Origin: Brevibacillus centrosporus
Lineage (GTDB): Bacteria; Bacillota; Bacilli; Brevibacillales; Brevibacillaceae
Direction of reading: 5' to 3'
DNA length: 63,715 bases
Assembly (NCBI RefSeq): GCF_003710815.1
Contig: NZ_RHHP01000035.1
Span: 1-63,715, forward strand
Shown: one piece after another, positions 56,154-63,715 of the stretch
How positions within the stretch are numbered: the first letter of the stretch is position 1
Layout: every line of letters begins with the position of its first letter
Notes under the pieces: generated by a model
Told to the model about the DNA's origin: nothing
What the model saw: the letters and a program-made list of their open reading frames with translations, nothing else
Database searches by the model: none
Translations under genes and position numbers: made by a program

Positions 56154-56884
56154 GACGGCTAAAAGGTGTCGTAGCTTATGACGGTACCGATTTCAGTGGT
56201 TTTCAGGTACAGCCTGATCAGGTGACGGTACAAGGAGAGATTGAGGCAGCTTTGCTGCGTATTACGGGCGAGGAGATCCAGATATCTGGGTCGGGACGTA
56301 CCGATGCTGGCGTTCATGCGCGAGGCCAGGTCATTCATTTTGACACGGCTAGCCATATCCCTCTGGAAAAATGGGGATTTGTGTTGAACAATCAACTGCC
56401 GGATGCGATCGTCGTACGTTCCGTGGAAGAGGTAGAACCGACCTTTCACGCCCGTTTTGATGTGCAGGTAAAGGAATACCGCTATTGCATCGACAACCGT
56501 CCTGTAGCCGATGTGTTTCGGCATCGATATGCGGATCATATTCGGTTTCCGCTGGATGTAGAGGCGATGCAAAGAGCGGCGCGCCATCTGGTAGGTGAAC
56601 ACGACTTTACGTCTTTTTGTTCGGCAAAGACCTACGTAGAGGACAAGGTCCGTACGGTTTACGGTTTGACTGTCGAGCGCACGGGGGACGAGGTCTGGGT
56701 GACGTGTCGGGGAAACGGTTTTTTGTACAACATGGTCAGGATCATTGTAGGAACATTGGTGGAAGTTGGACAAGGCAAGCGCCCGCCCGACGAGCTGATG
56801 GAGATTCTCGCAGCGTGTGACAGGGAGAGGGCTGGAAAGACAGCTCCTGCCAAAGGTCTGACGATGTGGGAAGTCGTCTATTAG
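56150..56884 (+). CDS. truA: tRNA pseudouridine(38-40) synthase TruA
   Basis: Forms pseudouridine at positions 38-40 of tRNA anticodon arms, about 244 residues. The catalytic Asp is in SGRTDAGVHARGQ. The start is uncertain: GTG 56138 and 56141 are in frame, but TTG 56150 (MRRLKGVVAYDGTDF) overlaps the ecfT TGA and has GGGTGGTGG 5 nt upstream, fitting orthologues. The last gene of the ecfA1-ecfA2-ecfT-truA unit, as in B. subtilis. Confidence 0.92.
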   Translation: MRRLKGVVAYDGTDFSGFQVQPDQVTVQGEIEAALLRITGEEIQISGSGRTDAGVHARGQVIHFDTASHIPLEKWGFVLNNQLPDAIVVRSVEEVEPTFHARFDVQVKEYRYCIDNRPVADVFRHRYADHIRFPLDVEAMQRAARHLVGEHDFTSFCSAKTYVEDKVRTVYGLTVERTGDEVWVTCRGNGFLYNMVRIIVGTLVEVGQGKRPPDELMEILAACDRERAGKTAPAKGLTMWEVVY

Positions 56885-56921
56885 GTTCTCAATTTCCAGT
56901 TAATAGAGCAAGTGCAGGCAC

Positions 56922-56951
56922 TTGACTCTGACCCTGCACATGTAGTACGAT
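56922..56951 (+). promoter_or_regulatory. Sigma-A promoter of rplM-rpsI
   Basis: TTGACT (56922-56927), an 18-nt spacer and TACGAT (56946-56951). The same hexamers occur at the rplJ leader promoter. Confidence 0.65.
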
Positions 56952-56959
56952 AATCCTTG

Positions 56960-57110
56960 GTATTTTAACCCCGCTAGCCCCACTCTAGCCCCGGTGTTGA
57001 AAGACAAGTTCGTGATGAAACACCTGGAAGTGTTGCTCACCCGTTACGTAGCAATAACTTCCATTTGCAAGTTTTGATTGAATTGGTTATAAGTAAATGT
57101 GAATTGTGTA
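56960..57110 (+). promoter_or_regulatory. Probable L13 leader RNA
   Basis: A 150-nt untranslated leader before rplM, in the place where Firmicutes carry the known L13 leader motif. It contains short self-complementary stretches such as CACCTGG/.../AGTG around 57020-57040. I assign it mainly by position; the fold was not computed. Confidence 0.5.
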
Positions 57111-57136
57111 AGGTAAGATATTTAGGAGGGACAAAC

Positions 57137-57574
57137 ATGCGTACCACATATATGGCGAAACCGCTCGAAGTTGAGCGCAAATGGTACATCGTTGACGCAG
57201 AAGGTCAAACGCTTGGCCGTCTGGCTAGCGAAGTAGCTTCGATCCTGCGCGGCAAACTGAAACCTGAATTTACTCCTCACGTTGATGCTGGCGATTTCGT
57301 AATCGTAATCAACGCTGACAAAGTAAAACTGACAGGTAAAAAACTGCAAGACAAAATCTACTACACTCACTCCCTGTATCCAGGTGGTTTGAAAAAGACC
57401 ACTGCTGGCGACATGCTGAACAAGCGACCAGATCGTCTGTTCGAATTGGCTGTAAAAGGCATGCTGCCTAAAAACAGCCTGGGACGTCAAATGTTCACCA
57501 AGCTGAAAGTATACGCTGGAACTGAGCACCCACATGCAGCACAAAAACCAGAAGCTTGGCAAATCCGCGGTTAA
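57137..57574 (+). CDS. rplM: 50S ribosomal protein L13
   Basis: Early-assembly protein, 145 residues, starting MRTTYMAKPLEVERKWYIVD. The frame is open from 57065 through the leader, but AGGAGGG marks ATG 57137. rpsI follows after 20 nt. Confidence 0.97.
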   Translation: MRTTYMAKPLEVERKWYIVDAEGQTLGRLASEVASILRGKLKPEFTPHVDAGDFVIVINADKVKLTGKKLQDKIYYTHSLYPGGLKKTTAGDMLNKRPDRLFELAVKGMLPKNSLGRQMFTKLKVYAGTEHPHAAQKPEAWQIRG

Positions 57575-57594
57575 GGTAAAGGGAGGAAATATAC

Positions 57595-57987
57595 GTGGCA
57601 CAAGTACAATACTACGGTACAGGTCGTCGTAAGCACTCCGTAGCACGCGTTCGCCTGGTTCCAGGTGAAGGTCGCATTGTGATCAACAAGCGTGAAATGG
57701 ACACTTACTTTGGTTTGGAAACACTGAAATTGATCGTAAAACAACCACTCGTTCTGACTGAAACTCTTGGTCGTTACGATGTTCTGGTTAACGTAAACGG
57801 CGGCGGAACCACTGGTCAAGCTGGTGCAATCCGTCACGGTGTGGCTCGCGCTCTGCTGAAAGCAGATCCAGAACTGCGCGGCGCTCTGAAACGCGCTGGC
57901 TTCCTGACTCGCGACCCTCGTATGAAAGAGCGTAAAAAATACGGCTTGAAAGCAGCTCGTCGCGCACCTCAATTCTCCAAGCGCTAA
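57595..57987 (+). CDS. rpsI: 30S ribosomal protein S9
   Basis: Head protein whose C-terminal tail (ending QFSKR) touches the P-site tRNA, 130 residues. It starts with GTG (AQVQYYGTGRRKHSVARV) after GGGAGG. Confidence 0.98.
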   Translation: MAQVQYYGTGRRKHSVARVRLVPGEGRIVINKREMDTYFGLETLKLIVKQPLVLTETLGRYDVLVNVNGGGTTGQAGAIRHGVARALLKADPELRGALKRAGFLTRDPRMKERKKYGLKAARRAPQFSKR

Positions 57988-58005
57988 TTGTTGTTTTCCG
58001 GATAC

Positions 58006-58042
58006 AACCCCTTGTCTGTTCGCAGGCAGGGGGTTTTTCCTT
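58006..58042 (+). terminator. Terminator of rplM-rpsI
   Basis: AACCCCTTGTCTG (58006-58018) pairs with CAGGCAGGGGGTT (58023-58035, G-T and one mismatch) around a TTCG tetraloop, with five T following. Confidence 0.88.
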
Positions 58043-58118
58043 TTGTTGTAGATGGTCATATTTGTCCACCTTTGTCCATATGATGGATACGAGAATGGGA
58101 CAAAGGGGACGGTACACA

Positions 58119-58841
58119 GTGACACGAAAAGGGATAGGCTGGATTTTGGCTTTCGCGCTGCTGGTGGTGTTGTTCACTTATGAGGCACCGGATCGTTCCT
58201 CCTGGACAGCATGGTCGCTTCCTCTTGCGGGGACAGTAATTGCCATTGATGCCGGCCATGGGGGAAAGGATGGGGGCGCCACGTCGGCTACAGGAGAAGT
58301 TGTAGAAAAAGACGTTACGCTTGCCATCAGTATGTACTTGCGTGATTTTCTCCAGCAATCAGGTGCCTATGTCATCATGACGAGGGAAGAAGACAAAGAT
58401 TTGGCGTCACCAGAAGCAGACGCAAACCGAAAACGCAAATCAGAGGATATTCGCAACCGGGTCAAGCTCGTCAATGAAAACACTCCGGATTTTCTGATTA
58501 GTATTCACGTCAATTCGATTCCCTCCCCCAAATGGTCGGGTGCCCAAACCTTTTACTCGCCTGGCTTTAAAAAGAGCGCTGAGATGTCTTATCTGATCCA
58601 GGACGAGATCAAGCGCGTCATCGGGAATACAGATCGGGTACCAAAGCTGACGAACAACGTGTTTCTCATCCGGGAGGTAGCTTGTCCGGCAGTACTGGTG
58701 GAGGTAGGGTTTGTCAGCAATACGCAAGAAGCAAAGCAGCTTCAATCGGTTGATTACCAGAAGGCAATGGCCAATGCCATTTATCAAGGGATTTTACGGC
58801 AATATTCCGGGGAAAAGGTCTCGGTTACACCGGAAAGCTGA
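58119..58841 (+). CDS. cwlD: N-acetylmuramoyl-L-alanine amidase CwlD
   Basis: Spore cortex amidase that, with PdaA, makes muramic-delta-lactam recognised by germination lytic enzymes. One N-terminal membrane helix (about 5-22) precedes an Amidase_3 domain. Zinc ligands lie in IDAGHGGKDGG and ISIHVNS, and the catalytic Glu in VLVEVGF. The frame opens further upstream, but AAAGGGGA leaves 9 nt to GTG 58119 (MTRKGIGWILAF), matching B. subtilis. It follows rpsI, as there. Confidence 0.94.
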   Translation: MTRKGIGWILAFALLVVLFTYEAPDRSSWTAWSLPLAGTVIAIDAGHGGKDGGATSATGEVVEKDVTLAISMYLRDFLQQSGAYVIMTREEDKDLASPEADANRKRKSEDIRNRVKLVNENTPDFLISIHVNSIPSPKWSGAQTFYSPGFKKSAEMSYLIQDEIKRVIGNTDRVPKLTNNVFLIREVACPAVLVEVGFVSNTQEAKQLQSVDYQKAMANAIYQGILRQYSGEKVSVTPES

Positions 58842-58938
58842 CGCCCGCGTGTCCCTCAGGACCGAATATGCTATAATGGACGCGCAAACATGAAAGCTAC
58901 AGGGGTCATAGAAAAGACAATAGATGAGGTGAACCAAG

Positions 58939-60051
58939 ATGTTGACCAAAGAACAAGTTCTCGAAGCACTGCGCGACGTAAAAGATCCGGAAATCAACCG
59001 CAGTCTGGTCGAACTGAATATGATTCGCGACATTCGTATTGAAGGAAGTACGGTTAGTCTGACGGTTGTTTTGACCATATCCGGCTGTCCGTTGAAGGCA
59101 AAGATTGAAGATGATGTCATTGCGGCTCTCCGTGAGCTGGGAGCAGAGGATGTCCACCTGCAATTTGGCTCGATGACAGATGACGAGCGTGCTGCTCTCA
59201 GCGCACAGCTGCGTGGGGGAGGAGCAGGACAGACGCACAATATGACGCCCGGACAAGCACCACTGCTCAATCCGATCCTGGACAAAAATTCGAATACGAC
59301 CTTTATTGCGGTCACATCCGGAAAAGGTGGCGTTGGGAAGTCCACCGTTACGGTTAACCTGGCTGTCGCATTGGCTCGTATGGGCAAAAAAGTCGGTATT
59401 ATTGATGCGGACATTTATGGCTTCAGTGTTCCAGACATGATGAACATTGATCAACGCCCAACCGTTATCGGCGAAACCATTTTGCCTGTAGAAAAAATGA
59501 ATGTAAAAGTGATGTCCATGGGCTTTTTTGTAGAGGACAACTCTCCAATCATTTGGCGTGGTCCGATGCTGGGCAAAATGCTTCGCAACTTCTTTTCTGA
59601 AGTTCACTGGGGCGAAGAGCTGGATTACTTGCTTTTAGACTTGCCTCCTGGAACAGGGGATATGGCGCTGGACGTGCATACGATGATTCCTCAGAGCATG
59701 GAGATTGTCGTGACCACTCCTCACGCTACAGCTGCTTTTGTTGCGGCTCGTGCAGGGGCAATGGCAAAGCGTACGGGACATGAGATTCTGGGCATCGTGG
59801 AAAACATGGCGTGGTACGAAGCTAAAGACGGCTCCAAGGAATACGTCTTTGGCCGCGGTGGCGGTGCGAAGCTGGCGGAAACATTGGCGAGTGAACTGTT
59901 GGCGCAAATACCGCTGGGACAGCCTGACAACCATCCATCTGAACCGGACTACACGCCATCTATCTACCGTGAACAGTCCAATATTGGTCAGATCTACATG
60001 GATATGGCGAGACGAGTCGCAGAAAAATGCGAAAGCGCCGCGAAACAATAA
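58939..60051 (+). CDS. salA: Mrp/NBP35-type ATPase SalA
   Basis: P-loop ATPase, 370 residues: an N-terminal DUF59/MIP18-like domain (about 1-95) and a deviant Walker A SGKGGVGKST. In B. subtilis SalA regulates scoC; Mrp relatives carry Fe-S clusters. The CxxC of Fe-S carriers is absent after ENMAWYEAKDG, as in B. subtilis SalA. The ATG follows GATGAGGTG. It ends in a bidirectional terminator shared with gerD. Confidence 0.92.
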   Translation: MLTKEQVLEALRDVKDPEINRSLVELNMIRDIRIEGSTVSLTVVLTISGCPLKAKIEDDVIAALRELGAEDVHLQFGSMTDDERAALSAQLRGGGAGQTHNMTPGQAPLLNPILDKNSNTTFIAVTSGKGGVGKSTVTVNLAVALARMGKKVGIIDADIYGFSVPDMMNIDQRPTVIGETILPVEKMNVKVMSMGFFVEDNSPIIWRGPMLGKMLRNFFSEVHWGEELDYLLLDLPPGTGDMALDVHTMIPQSMEIVVTTPHATAAFVAARAGAMAKRTGHEILGIVENMAWYEAKDGSKEYVFGRGGGAKLAETLASELLAQIPLGQPDNHPSEPDYTPSIYREQSNIGQIYMDMARRVAEKCESAAKQ

Positions 60052-60061
60052 CGAAGAAGCA

Positions 60062-60098
60062 AAAAGGTGGGCTCCCTGGAAAAGAGCTCACCTTTTTT
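60062..60098. terminator. Terminator between salA and gerD, bidirectional
   Basis: AAAAGGTGGGCTC pairs with GAGCTCACCTTTT (one G-T) and has A-rich and T-rich flanks, so it can end both convergent transcripts. Confidence 0.88.
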
Positions 60099-60115
60099 GT
60101 TTCGAGTAACGAGGG

Positions 60116-60751
60116 TTAGCTTGATTTGCCTTCGTCGCTGCTTTCGCCACCGCCGCTGTCTTTCTTACCGCCTTTTTTCGGCTTCAATTCTTTTGGTTTC
60201 GTTAAATCCTCTTGTGCCTTCGTCATCAGCTTCAGCATTTCTGCCTGAAACAACGGGCTTTGCAAGGATTCCTTCATGATCTGCATCGTTTGCTGACGGT
60301 ATGCCGAGCTTTTCATTAGATCCATCAGGTTCTTTTCGAATTCCGGATCCTTCATGACGGTGATTAATTCTTTTTGGTATTCCGGGTCCTTCATCAGATC
60401 CTTCATGAGGTTCTTTTGTTCTGTTTTCATCGACTTGGCGAGGGTACTGGCGAATTGCGGATCTTTGAAGGCTTCTTTAATGTGGGTGCTGTTTGGATTG
60501 GTCATGCTTTGGATCAAGGTGGTCCGTACCGTAGATTCGTCCAGCATGATATTCTGCTTGAACTTATCATCTTTCATCATTTTTTCCATCGATTTCTTTG
60601 CTTCGTCTGTCTGTAAAATGTCCAGCACCATGTCTTTTACGCTCTTATAGTCAGGCTGAGACGAGCCTTGCGCTTGTCCGCCGCTTGAGCATCCGGTCAT
60701 AACCAAACAGACAAGTGCCAGCAGCCAAAAGGTCATCGACTTTTTTCTCAT
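60116..60751 (-). CDS. gerD: Spore germination lipoprotein GerD
   Basis: A 211-residue lipoprotein, expected on the spore inner membrane, needed for nutrient-receptor clustering. The signal peptide ends in the lipobox VMTGC with C21 as the lipidated residue. A long helical region of repeated Lys/Met-rich segments (MKDPEYQKEL-like) and a low-complexity Gly/Ser/Lys tail follow. GAAGGAGGTG lies upstream of ATG 60751; the frame further upstream is non-coding. Forespore promoter expected but not identified. Confidence 0.93.
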   Translation of the reverse strand: MRKKSMTFWLLALVCLVMTGCSSGGQAQGSSQPDYKSVKDMVLDILQTDEAKKSMEKMMKDDKFKQNIMLDESTVRTTLIQSMTNPNSTHIKEAFKDPQFASTLAKSMKTEQKNLMKDLMKDPEYQKELITVMKDPEFEKNLMDLMKSSAYRQQTMQIMKESLQSPLFQAEMLKLMTKAQEDLTKPKELKPKKGGKKDSGGGESSDEGKSS

Positions 60752-60876
60752 GGGGTGGACACCTCCTTCTTTGCTCTGCCTATAGATAACGTGTGCATTT
60801 TGTTTTGTTCTTACGCTAGTATTTTCTTGCATGCATTGGTACAATCATAGTCGATGTGGATGGGAGGGAATGTCTG

Positions 60877-61464
60877 GTGAGTTTGCGTAAGTATGGTTGG
60901 CTCTTTTTCACTACTCTGCTGCTTGGTGGATTGGGTGGTGCACTTGTTGCCTTTATTTTTGATTGGAGCAAATTGACGGAAAGCACGGTCGGCAACTTTC
61001 TGGTAGGCACTCTAATGTACATATTGTATGGAATGACGATCAGCATTGTGGCCCAAATGGGTTTTTTCGCGTATATGACGATTAATTACTTTGCAAAAAC
61101 TATTTTCAAAACGCCGACATTGTGGAAAAGCGTGCAGATCTTCCTAGTTGTCTTTGTCTTTTTTGATATGATTTACCTGCGTTATACTTCTTTAGGGGAA
61201 GGCGGATCGATCGGGCCTTTTTTTATTGAGCCGATTCTCTTATTAGTCGTCTCGGTGGTGACGGCTTACGGCAAATCAAATTTGACGAACCGAACTGCTT
61301 GGATTCCCACATTGTTCTTTATGTTTGTCGTGACCTCACTGGAGTGGATTCCGGCCCTTAAGGAAACGGATGTGCACTCCACCTTGTCTATGCTGGTTCC
61401 ATTATTATTTTGCAACGTCTGGCAAGTCATGCAATTGCATCGCCTGGTAAAAAGAGAAAGCTGA
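60877..61464 (+). CDS. kbaA: KinB signalling pathway activation protein KbaA
   Basis: Membrane protein, 195 residues with about six helices, that activates KinB and so Spo0A phosphorylation at sporulation onset. The N-terminus WLFFTTLLLGGLGGALVAF and the IVAQMGFFAYMTI helix match the family. The GTG at 60877 is 8 nt after GGGAGGGA. It is divergent from gerD, as in B. subtilis, where gerD, kbaA and pdaB are neighbours. Confidence 0.92.
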   Translation: MSLRKYGWLFFTTLLLGGLGGALVAFIFDWSKLTESTVGNFLVGTLMYILYGMTISIVAQMGFFAYMTINYFAKTIFKTPTLWKSVQIFLVVFVFFDMIYLRYTSLGEGGSIGPFFIEPILLLVVSVVTAYGKSNLTNRTAWIPTLFFMFVVTSLEWIPALKETDVHSTLSMLVPLLFCNVWQVMQLHRLVKRES

Positions 61465-61489
61465 CCTTATGTGGTCAGCTTTTTTTATG
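61458..61489. terminator. Terminator after kbaA, overlapping its stop codon
   Basis: AAAGCTGACC (61458-61467) and GGTCAGCTTT (61473-61482) pair perfectly with a 5-nt loop and seven T in total. It also faces the end of the minus-strand pdaB. Confidence 0.9.
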
Positions 61490-61505
61490 TTGTATTCCCT
61501 GATGG

Positions 61506-62270
61506 CTAGTTAATTTCCTTGCTCTTCATATCCGTCCCCGCAATCAGTTCAGACACGGTGACAAATTCATATCCTTGCTGACGCAGCTTATCGATGATAA
61601 CGGGAAGAGCGAGGTGCGTTTCTTTGCAGGAATCGCTTGCGTGCATGAGAATGATGTCACCGGGATGGGCTTTTGACAATACATTGTTGATGATATTCTC
61701 TGTACCTGGGTTGGTCCAGTCCTTTGAATCCGTATCCCATTGAATGACGGTGTAGCCCATATCACCGGCAATTTGCAGAACTCGCTTGTCAAAATCACCG
61801 TTTGGCATCCGTATCAGATTAGGTTTTTTCCCAGTCATTTCGGTTAGAATGGTATCGGCTTTTCCGATCTGGGAGCGGATTTCTTCATCGGTATATTTAC
61901 TGTAATTGTCATGCTTGTGGCCATGCGAGCCAATCTCAAAGCCATCCTCTTTAATGCGTTTGACGATTTCTGGATGACGCTGACTCCATGGAGAGGATAA
62001 GAAGATGGTTGATTTGGTCACGTTTTTAGCCTTTAAAATATCCAGGATGGGGACGGTGCGGGATTCTCCCCAGCTGATGTCGAAAGTTAAGGCAATCTTT
62101 TTCTCTTTGGTATCGACCTTGTAAATGGCTTGTGGCGCTTGGCTTCCTCCAGCGAAGGCAGACATCGTATCTTGTTCAGCATAGCCAATTCCTGCTGCCA
62201 TCAAAATAGCGGCAGTGATGATGAGAACTTGTTTCAAGCGTTGTGCACTCACCACGTAGATCCATCTCAT
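61506..62270 (-). CDS. pdaB: Polysaccharide deacetylase PdaB
   Basis: Sporulation-specific cell-wall deacetylase of the NodB family, 254 residues; in B. subtilis it protects the spore cortex. An N-terminal signal or anchor helix (about 11-31) precedes the NodB domain with LTFDISWG (catalytic Asp), GSHGHKHDNY (metal His) and later RMPNGDF and HASDS motifs. AAAGGAGGTG lies before ATG 62270. A candidate sporulation promoter is at 62298-62325. Confidence 0.94.
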   Translation of the reverse strand: MRWIYVVSAQRLKQVLIITAAILMAAGIGYAEQDTMSAFAGGSQAPQAIYKVDTKEKKIALTFDISWGESRTVPILDILKAKNVTKSTIFLSSPWSQRHPEIVKRIKEDGFEIGSHGHKHDNYSKYTDEEIRSQIGKADTILTEMTGKKPNLIRMPNGDFDKRVLQIAGDMGYTVIQWDTDSKDWTNPGTENIINNVLSKAHPGDIILMHASDSCKETHLALPVIIDKLRQQGYEFVTVSELIAGTDMKSKEIN

Positions 62271-62297
62271 GGATAAGCACCTCCTTTGTCCAATAAC

Positions 62298-62325
62298 AGT
62301 TTATGCATGTGAGACAAGGATATTC
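62298..62325 (-). promoter_or_regulatory. Candidate sporulation (sigma-E-like) promoter of pdaB
   Basis: On the minus strand GAATATC (62319-62325) and CATAAACT (62298-62305) match the sigma-E hexamer patterns well; the spacing (13 nt between the boxes as written) is at the short end. sigma-G is the alternative. Confidence 0.5.
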
Positions 62326-62326
62326 T

Positions 62327-62356
62327 TTGGCCTGTTGGCTATAGTTGAGGTACAAT
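62327..62356 (+). promoter_or_regulatory. Candidate promoter of the SpoIIM-like gene
   Basis: TTGGCC (62327-62332), 18-nt spacer and TACAAT (62351-62356). It diverges from and abuts the pdaB promoter candidate. Confidence 0.45.
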
Positions 62357-62397
62357 GCATATAGTGGAATTACCAGGCTGTAAAAGGAGCGTGGCTC

Positions 62398-63042
62398 ATG
62401 AAAAATCAATTGCGGCGGTTGTGGATTGACAATAGAGCGTTCTTCCTAGCCGCATGTTTGCTGTTTATTGGTGGTGGACTGATTGGATTTTTGCAAGCCT
62501 CTGCCGTGGAGTCAATGGTGAACCAGCTCATGGACCAACTGAAGGAAATTGTGGAAAGAATAAGAGAAAGTGGCGGAGGGGTGCTCGCTACCTTCTGGAT
62601 GATCTTTTCCAATAATGTGGTCAGCTCCTTGATGATGATGGCTTTGGGATTGTTCTTTGCATTCTTTCCCATAATTGGATTGCTGTCGAACGGGATTTTG
62701 CTCGGATTTATCCTGGCCAAAGCACAGGGAGTAAGCCCGTGGTTAATGCTTGGTGCGGGGATTTTGCCTCATGGCATTTTTGAATTGCCAGCGGTCCTGT
62801 TTGCAGCGGGGTTTGGTATTCGCTTGGGTGTACTGAGTTTTCGCTCTGTAGGCGTACTCATCCAGCCGCATAAAGGAGAAAGACTGAAAAATGATTGGTA
62901 TGATACCCTCAAGCAATTTCCAGTTGCCGTGCTGGCTGTTATCGGTTTGCTCCTAATCGCAGCGATTGTCGAAAGCGCGATTACACCGTATATCATTCAG
63001 GAGCTGCTTGGAGGAAAGATGAAGATCAACTTGCTGAATTAG
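62398..63042 (+). CDS. SpoIIM-family (DUF95) membrane protein
   Basis: A 214-residue membrane protein with about five helices and the family motif ILPHGIFELPAV (about 121-132). Stage II sporulation protein M is part of the engulfment complex in B. subtilis, but the family also has non-sporulation members, and this one diverges from B. subtilis SpoIIM, so the gene symbol is withheld. AAAGGAG precedes the ATG. A terminator follows. Confidence 0.82.
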   Translation: MKNQLRRLWIDNRAFFLAACLLFIGGGLIGFLQASAVESMVNQLMDQLKEIVERIRESGGGVLATFWMIFSNNVVSSLMMMALGLFFAFFPIIGLLSNGILLGFILAKAQGVSPWLMLGAGILPHGIFELPAVLFAAGFGIRLGVLSFRSVGVLIQPHKGERLKNDWYDTLKQFPVAVLAVIGLLLIAAIVESAITPYIIQELLGGKMKINLLN

Positions 63043-63071
63043 TAAGAGATGCAAGAAAAGACTCGCATATT

Positions 63072-63103
63072 GAAGCCTTCCTAAACGGAGGGCTTTTATT
63101 TTT
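63072..63103 (+). terminator. Terminator after the SpoIIM-like gene
   Basis: GAAGCCTTCC (63072-63081) pairs with GGAGGGCTTT with a 5-nt loop and one G-T pair, followed by a T-rich tail. Confidence 0.8.
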
Positions 63104-63166
63104 GAATAGCGTTGAATTCTGATGGAAAGGATAGTGGGGAGACTCGTAAGGCGGAGGTCGATTTCA

Positions 63167-63400
63167 TTGCTAGGGTTTTTGTTTAACACGAAAGAAGTAC
63201 AGGAATTGGAGTACCTGCTAAAGCGGGAATTGGAAGAGATGCTGCTCGACTTTAGCGATAAGCGGATCGACTATTTGGTTAAGCGTGCGATGGAGGAACG
63301 GTACTCTATTATGTTTCGCATGTACGCTAGAATTGCCTCTCCCAATGAGCTTTCAAAGTATGTCCGGCGCAGAAAAATAGGCGACGAGAATTTTACTTGA
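63167..63400 (+). CDS. Small conserved helical protein, function unknown
   Basis: About 77 residues, strongly charged and helical (KEVQELEYLLKRELEEML, then DKRIDYLVKRAMEERY). No function is recognised. The frame is open from ATG 63122 (92 residues) but that codon lacks a Shine-Dalgarno, while GGAGGT (63153-63158) lies 8 nt before TTG 63167. It lies immediately before the rrn promoter, and no terminator is seen between, so it could even read into the rrn leader. Confidence 0.65.
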   Translation: MLGFLFNTKEVQELEYLLKRELEEMLLDFSDKRIDYLVKRAMEERYSIMFRMYARIASPNELSKYVRRRKIGDENFT

Positions 63401-63402
63401 AA

Positions 63403-63450
63403 TCTTTTTTGAAAAACCTATTGACTCTAATATGGCGAACATGATAGATT
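63403..63450 (+). promoter_or_regulatory. rRNA operon promoter
   Basis: TTGACT (63421-63426) and TAGATT (63445-63450) are 18 nt apart. An A/T-rich UP-element-like stretch lies at 63403-63418. It should drive the 16S gene 140 nt downstream. Confidence 0.75.
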
Positions 63451-63512
63451 AGTTCTTGTCCTTAAGACGACGTAACAAAAACGGTGAGCTTGAGGTCATC
63501 GAAATTAACGGA

Positions 63513-63531
63513 TGCTCCTTGAAAACTGAAC
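63513..63531 (+). promoter_or_regulatory. rrn leader element (boxA/processing stalk)
   Basis: TGCTCCTTGAAAACTGAAC matches the leader element typical of Bacillus rRNA operons. It is nearly complementary to 25-39 at the other window end. Confidence 0.7.
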
Positions 63532-63591
63532 AGCGAAAGCGTTGATGAGTCTATCATTAAATGATTTGCCAGCTTTGAACCAGATACAAAC

Positions 63592-63715
63592 TTTATTGGA
63601 GAGTTTGATCCTGGCTCAGGACGAACGCTGGCGGCGTGCCTAATACATGCAAGTCGAGCGAGTCTCTTCGGAGGCTAGCGGCGGACGGGTGAGTAACACG
63701 TAGGCAACCTGCCTC
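63592..63715 (+). rRNA. 16S ribosomal RNA, 5' part (cut by the window end)
   Basis: TTTATTGGAGAGTTTGATCC opens the gene and includes the universal 27F primer site; the V1 region follows. Only the first 124 nt are in the window. The 5' end is set by comparison with B. subtilis 16S. Confidence 0.97.

Overview
The window reads as chromosomal DNA of an endospore-forming member of the Bacillales, most likely Brevibacillus (family Paenibacillaceae). The grounds are the B. subtilis-like gene order from ctsR to pdaB, protein sequences close to Bacillus orthologues, moderate G+C, strong AAGGAGG-type ribosome binding sites, frequent GTG and TTG starts, and the sporulation genes gerD, kbaA and pdaB. The genus is inferred from general resemblance; no database search was run. 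The window starts in what looks like the trailer and terminator of one rRNA operon and ends 124 nt into the 16S gene of another, so it is essentially one inter-rrn segment. Nearly all genes are on the + strand.

Region 1 (0.3-9.5 kb): a diacylglycerol-glucosyltransferase-like enzyme and a HAD phosphatase, then the CtsR heat-shock operon (ctsR-mcsA-mcsB-clpC) with a textbook CtsR operator, then radA and disA (recombination and c-di-AMP). Region 2 (9.6-19.7 kb): pssA (phosphatidylserine synthase), an antisense small Cys-motif protein, the PIN/TRAM membrane protein YacL, ispD-ispF (isoprenoids), gltX, a tRNA-Cys T-box controlling cysE-cysS, and RNA-processing genes mrnC-rlmB-rae1, then sigH. Region 3 (20.0-36.8 kb): rpmG-secE-nusG, rplK-rplA, an L10 leader with rplJ-rplL, a 16S methyltransferase-like gene, rpoB-rpoC, rplGB, and the str operon (rpsL-rpsG-fusA-tuf).

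Region 4 (36.9-38.3 kb): two accessory genes, an EamA-family permease and a convergent truncated haemoglobin, sit between tuf and rpsJ and share one bidirectional terminator. Region 5 (38.4-53.5 kb): the S10-spc-alpha super-operon from rpsJ to rplQ, including secY, adk, map, infA, rpmJ and rpoA. Region 6 (53.6-58.0 kb): the energizing module of an ECF vitamin transporter (ecfA1-ecfA2-ecfT), truA, and rplM-rpsI behind an L13-type leader. Region 7 (58.1-63.4 kb): the germination and sporulation group cwlD, salA, gerD (minus), kbaA, pdaB (minus), a SpoIIM-like membrane protein and a small conserved helical protein, followed by the next rrn promoter and 16S start.

Most of the content is ordinary core genome. 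The items worth a second look are mainly RNA-level: a hairpin that loops out between the nusG Shine-Dalgarno and its start codon, mutually exclusive pairings in the S10 leader, a terminator-like hairpin in the rpoB leader, stems ahead of tuf and rpoA, and a -35/-10 pair shared by the L10 and L13 leader promoters. I found no CRISPR array, insertion sequence, prophage or defence system.
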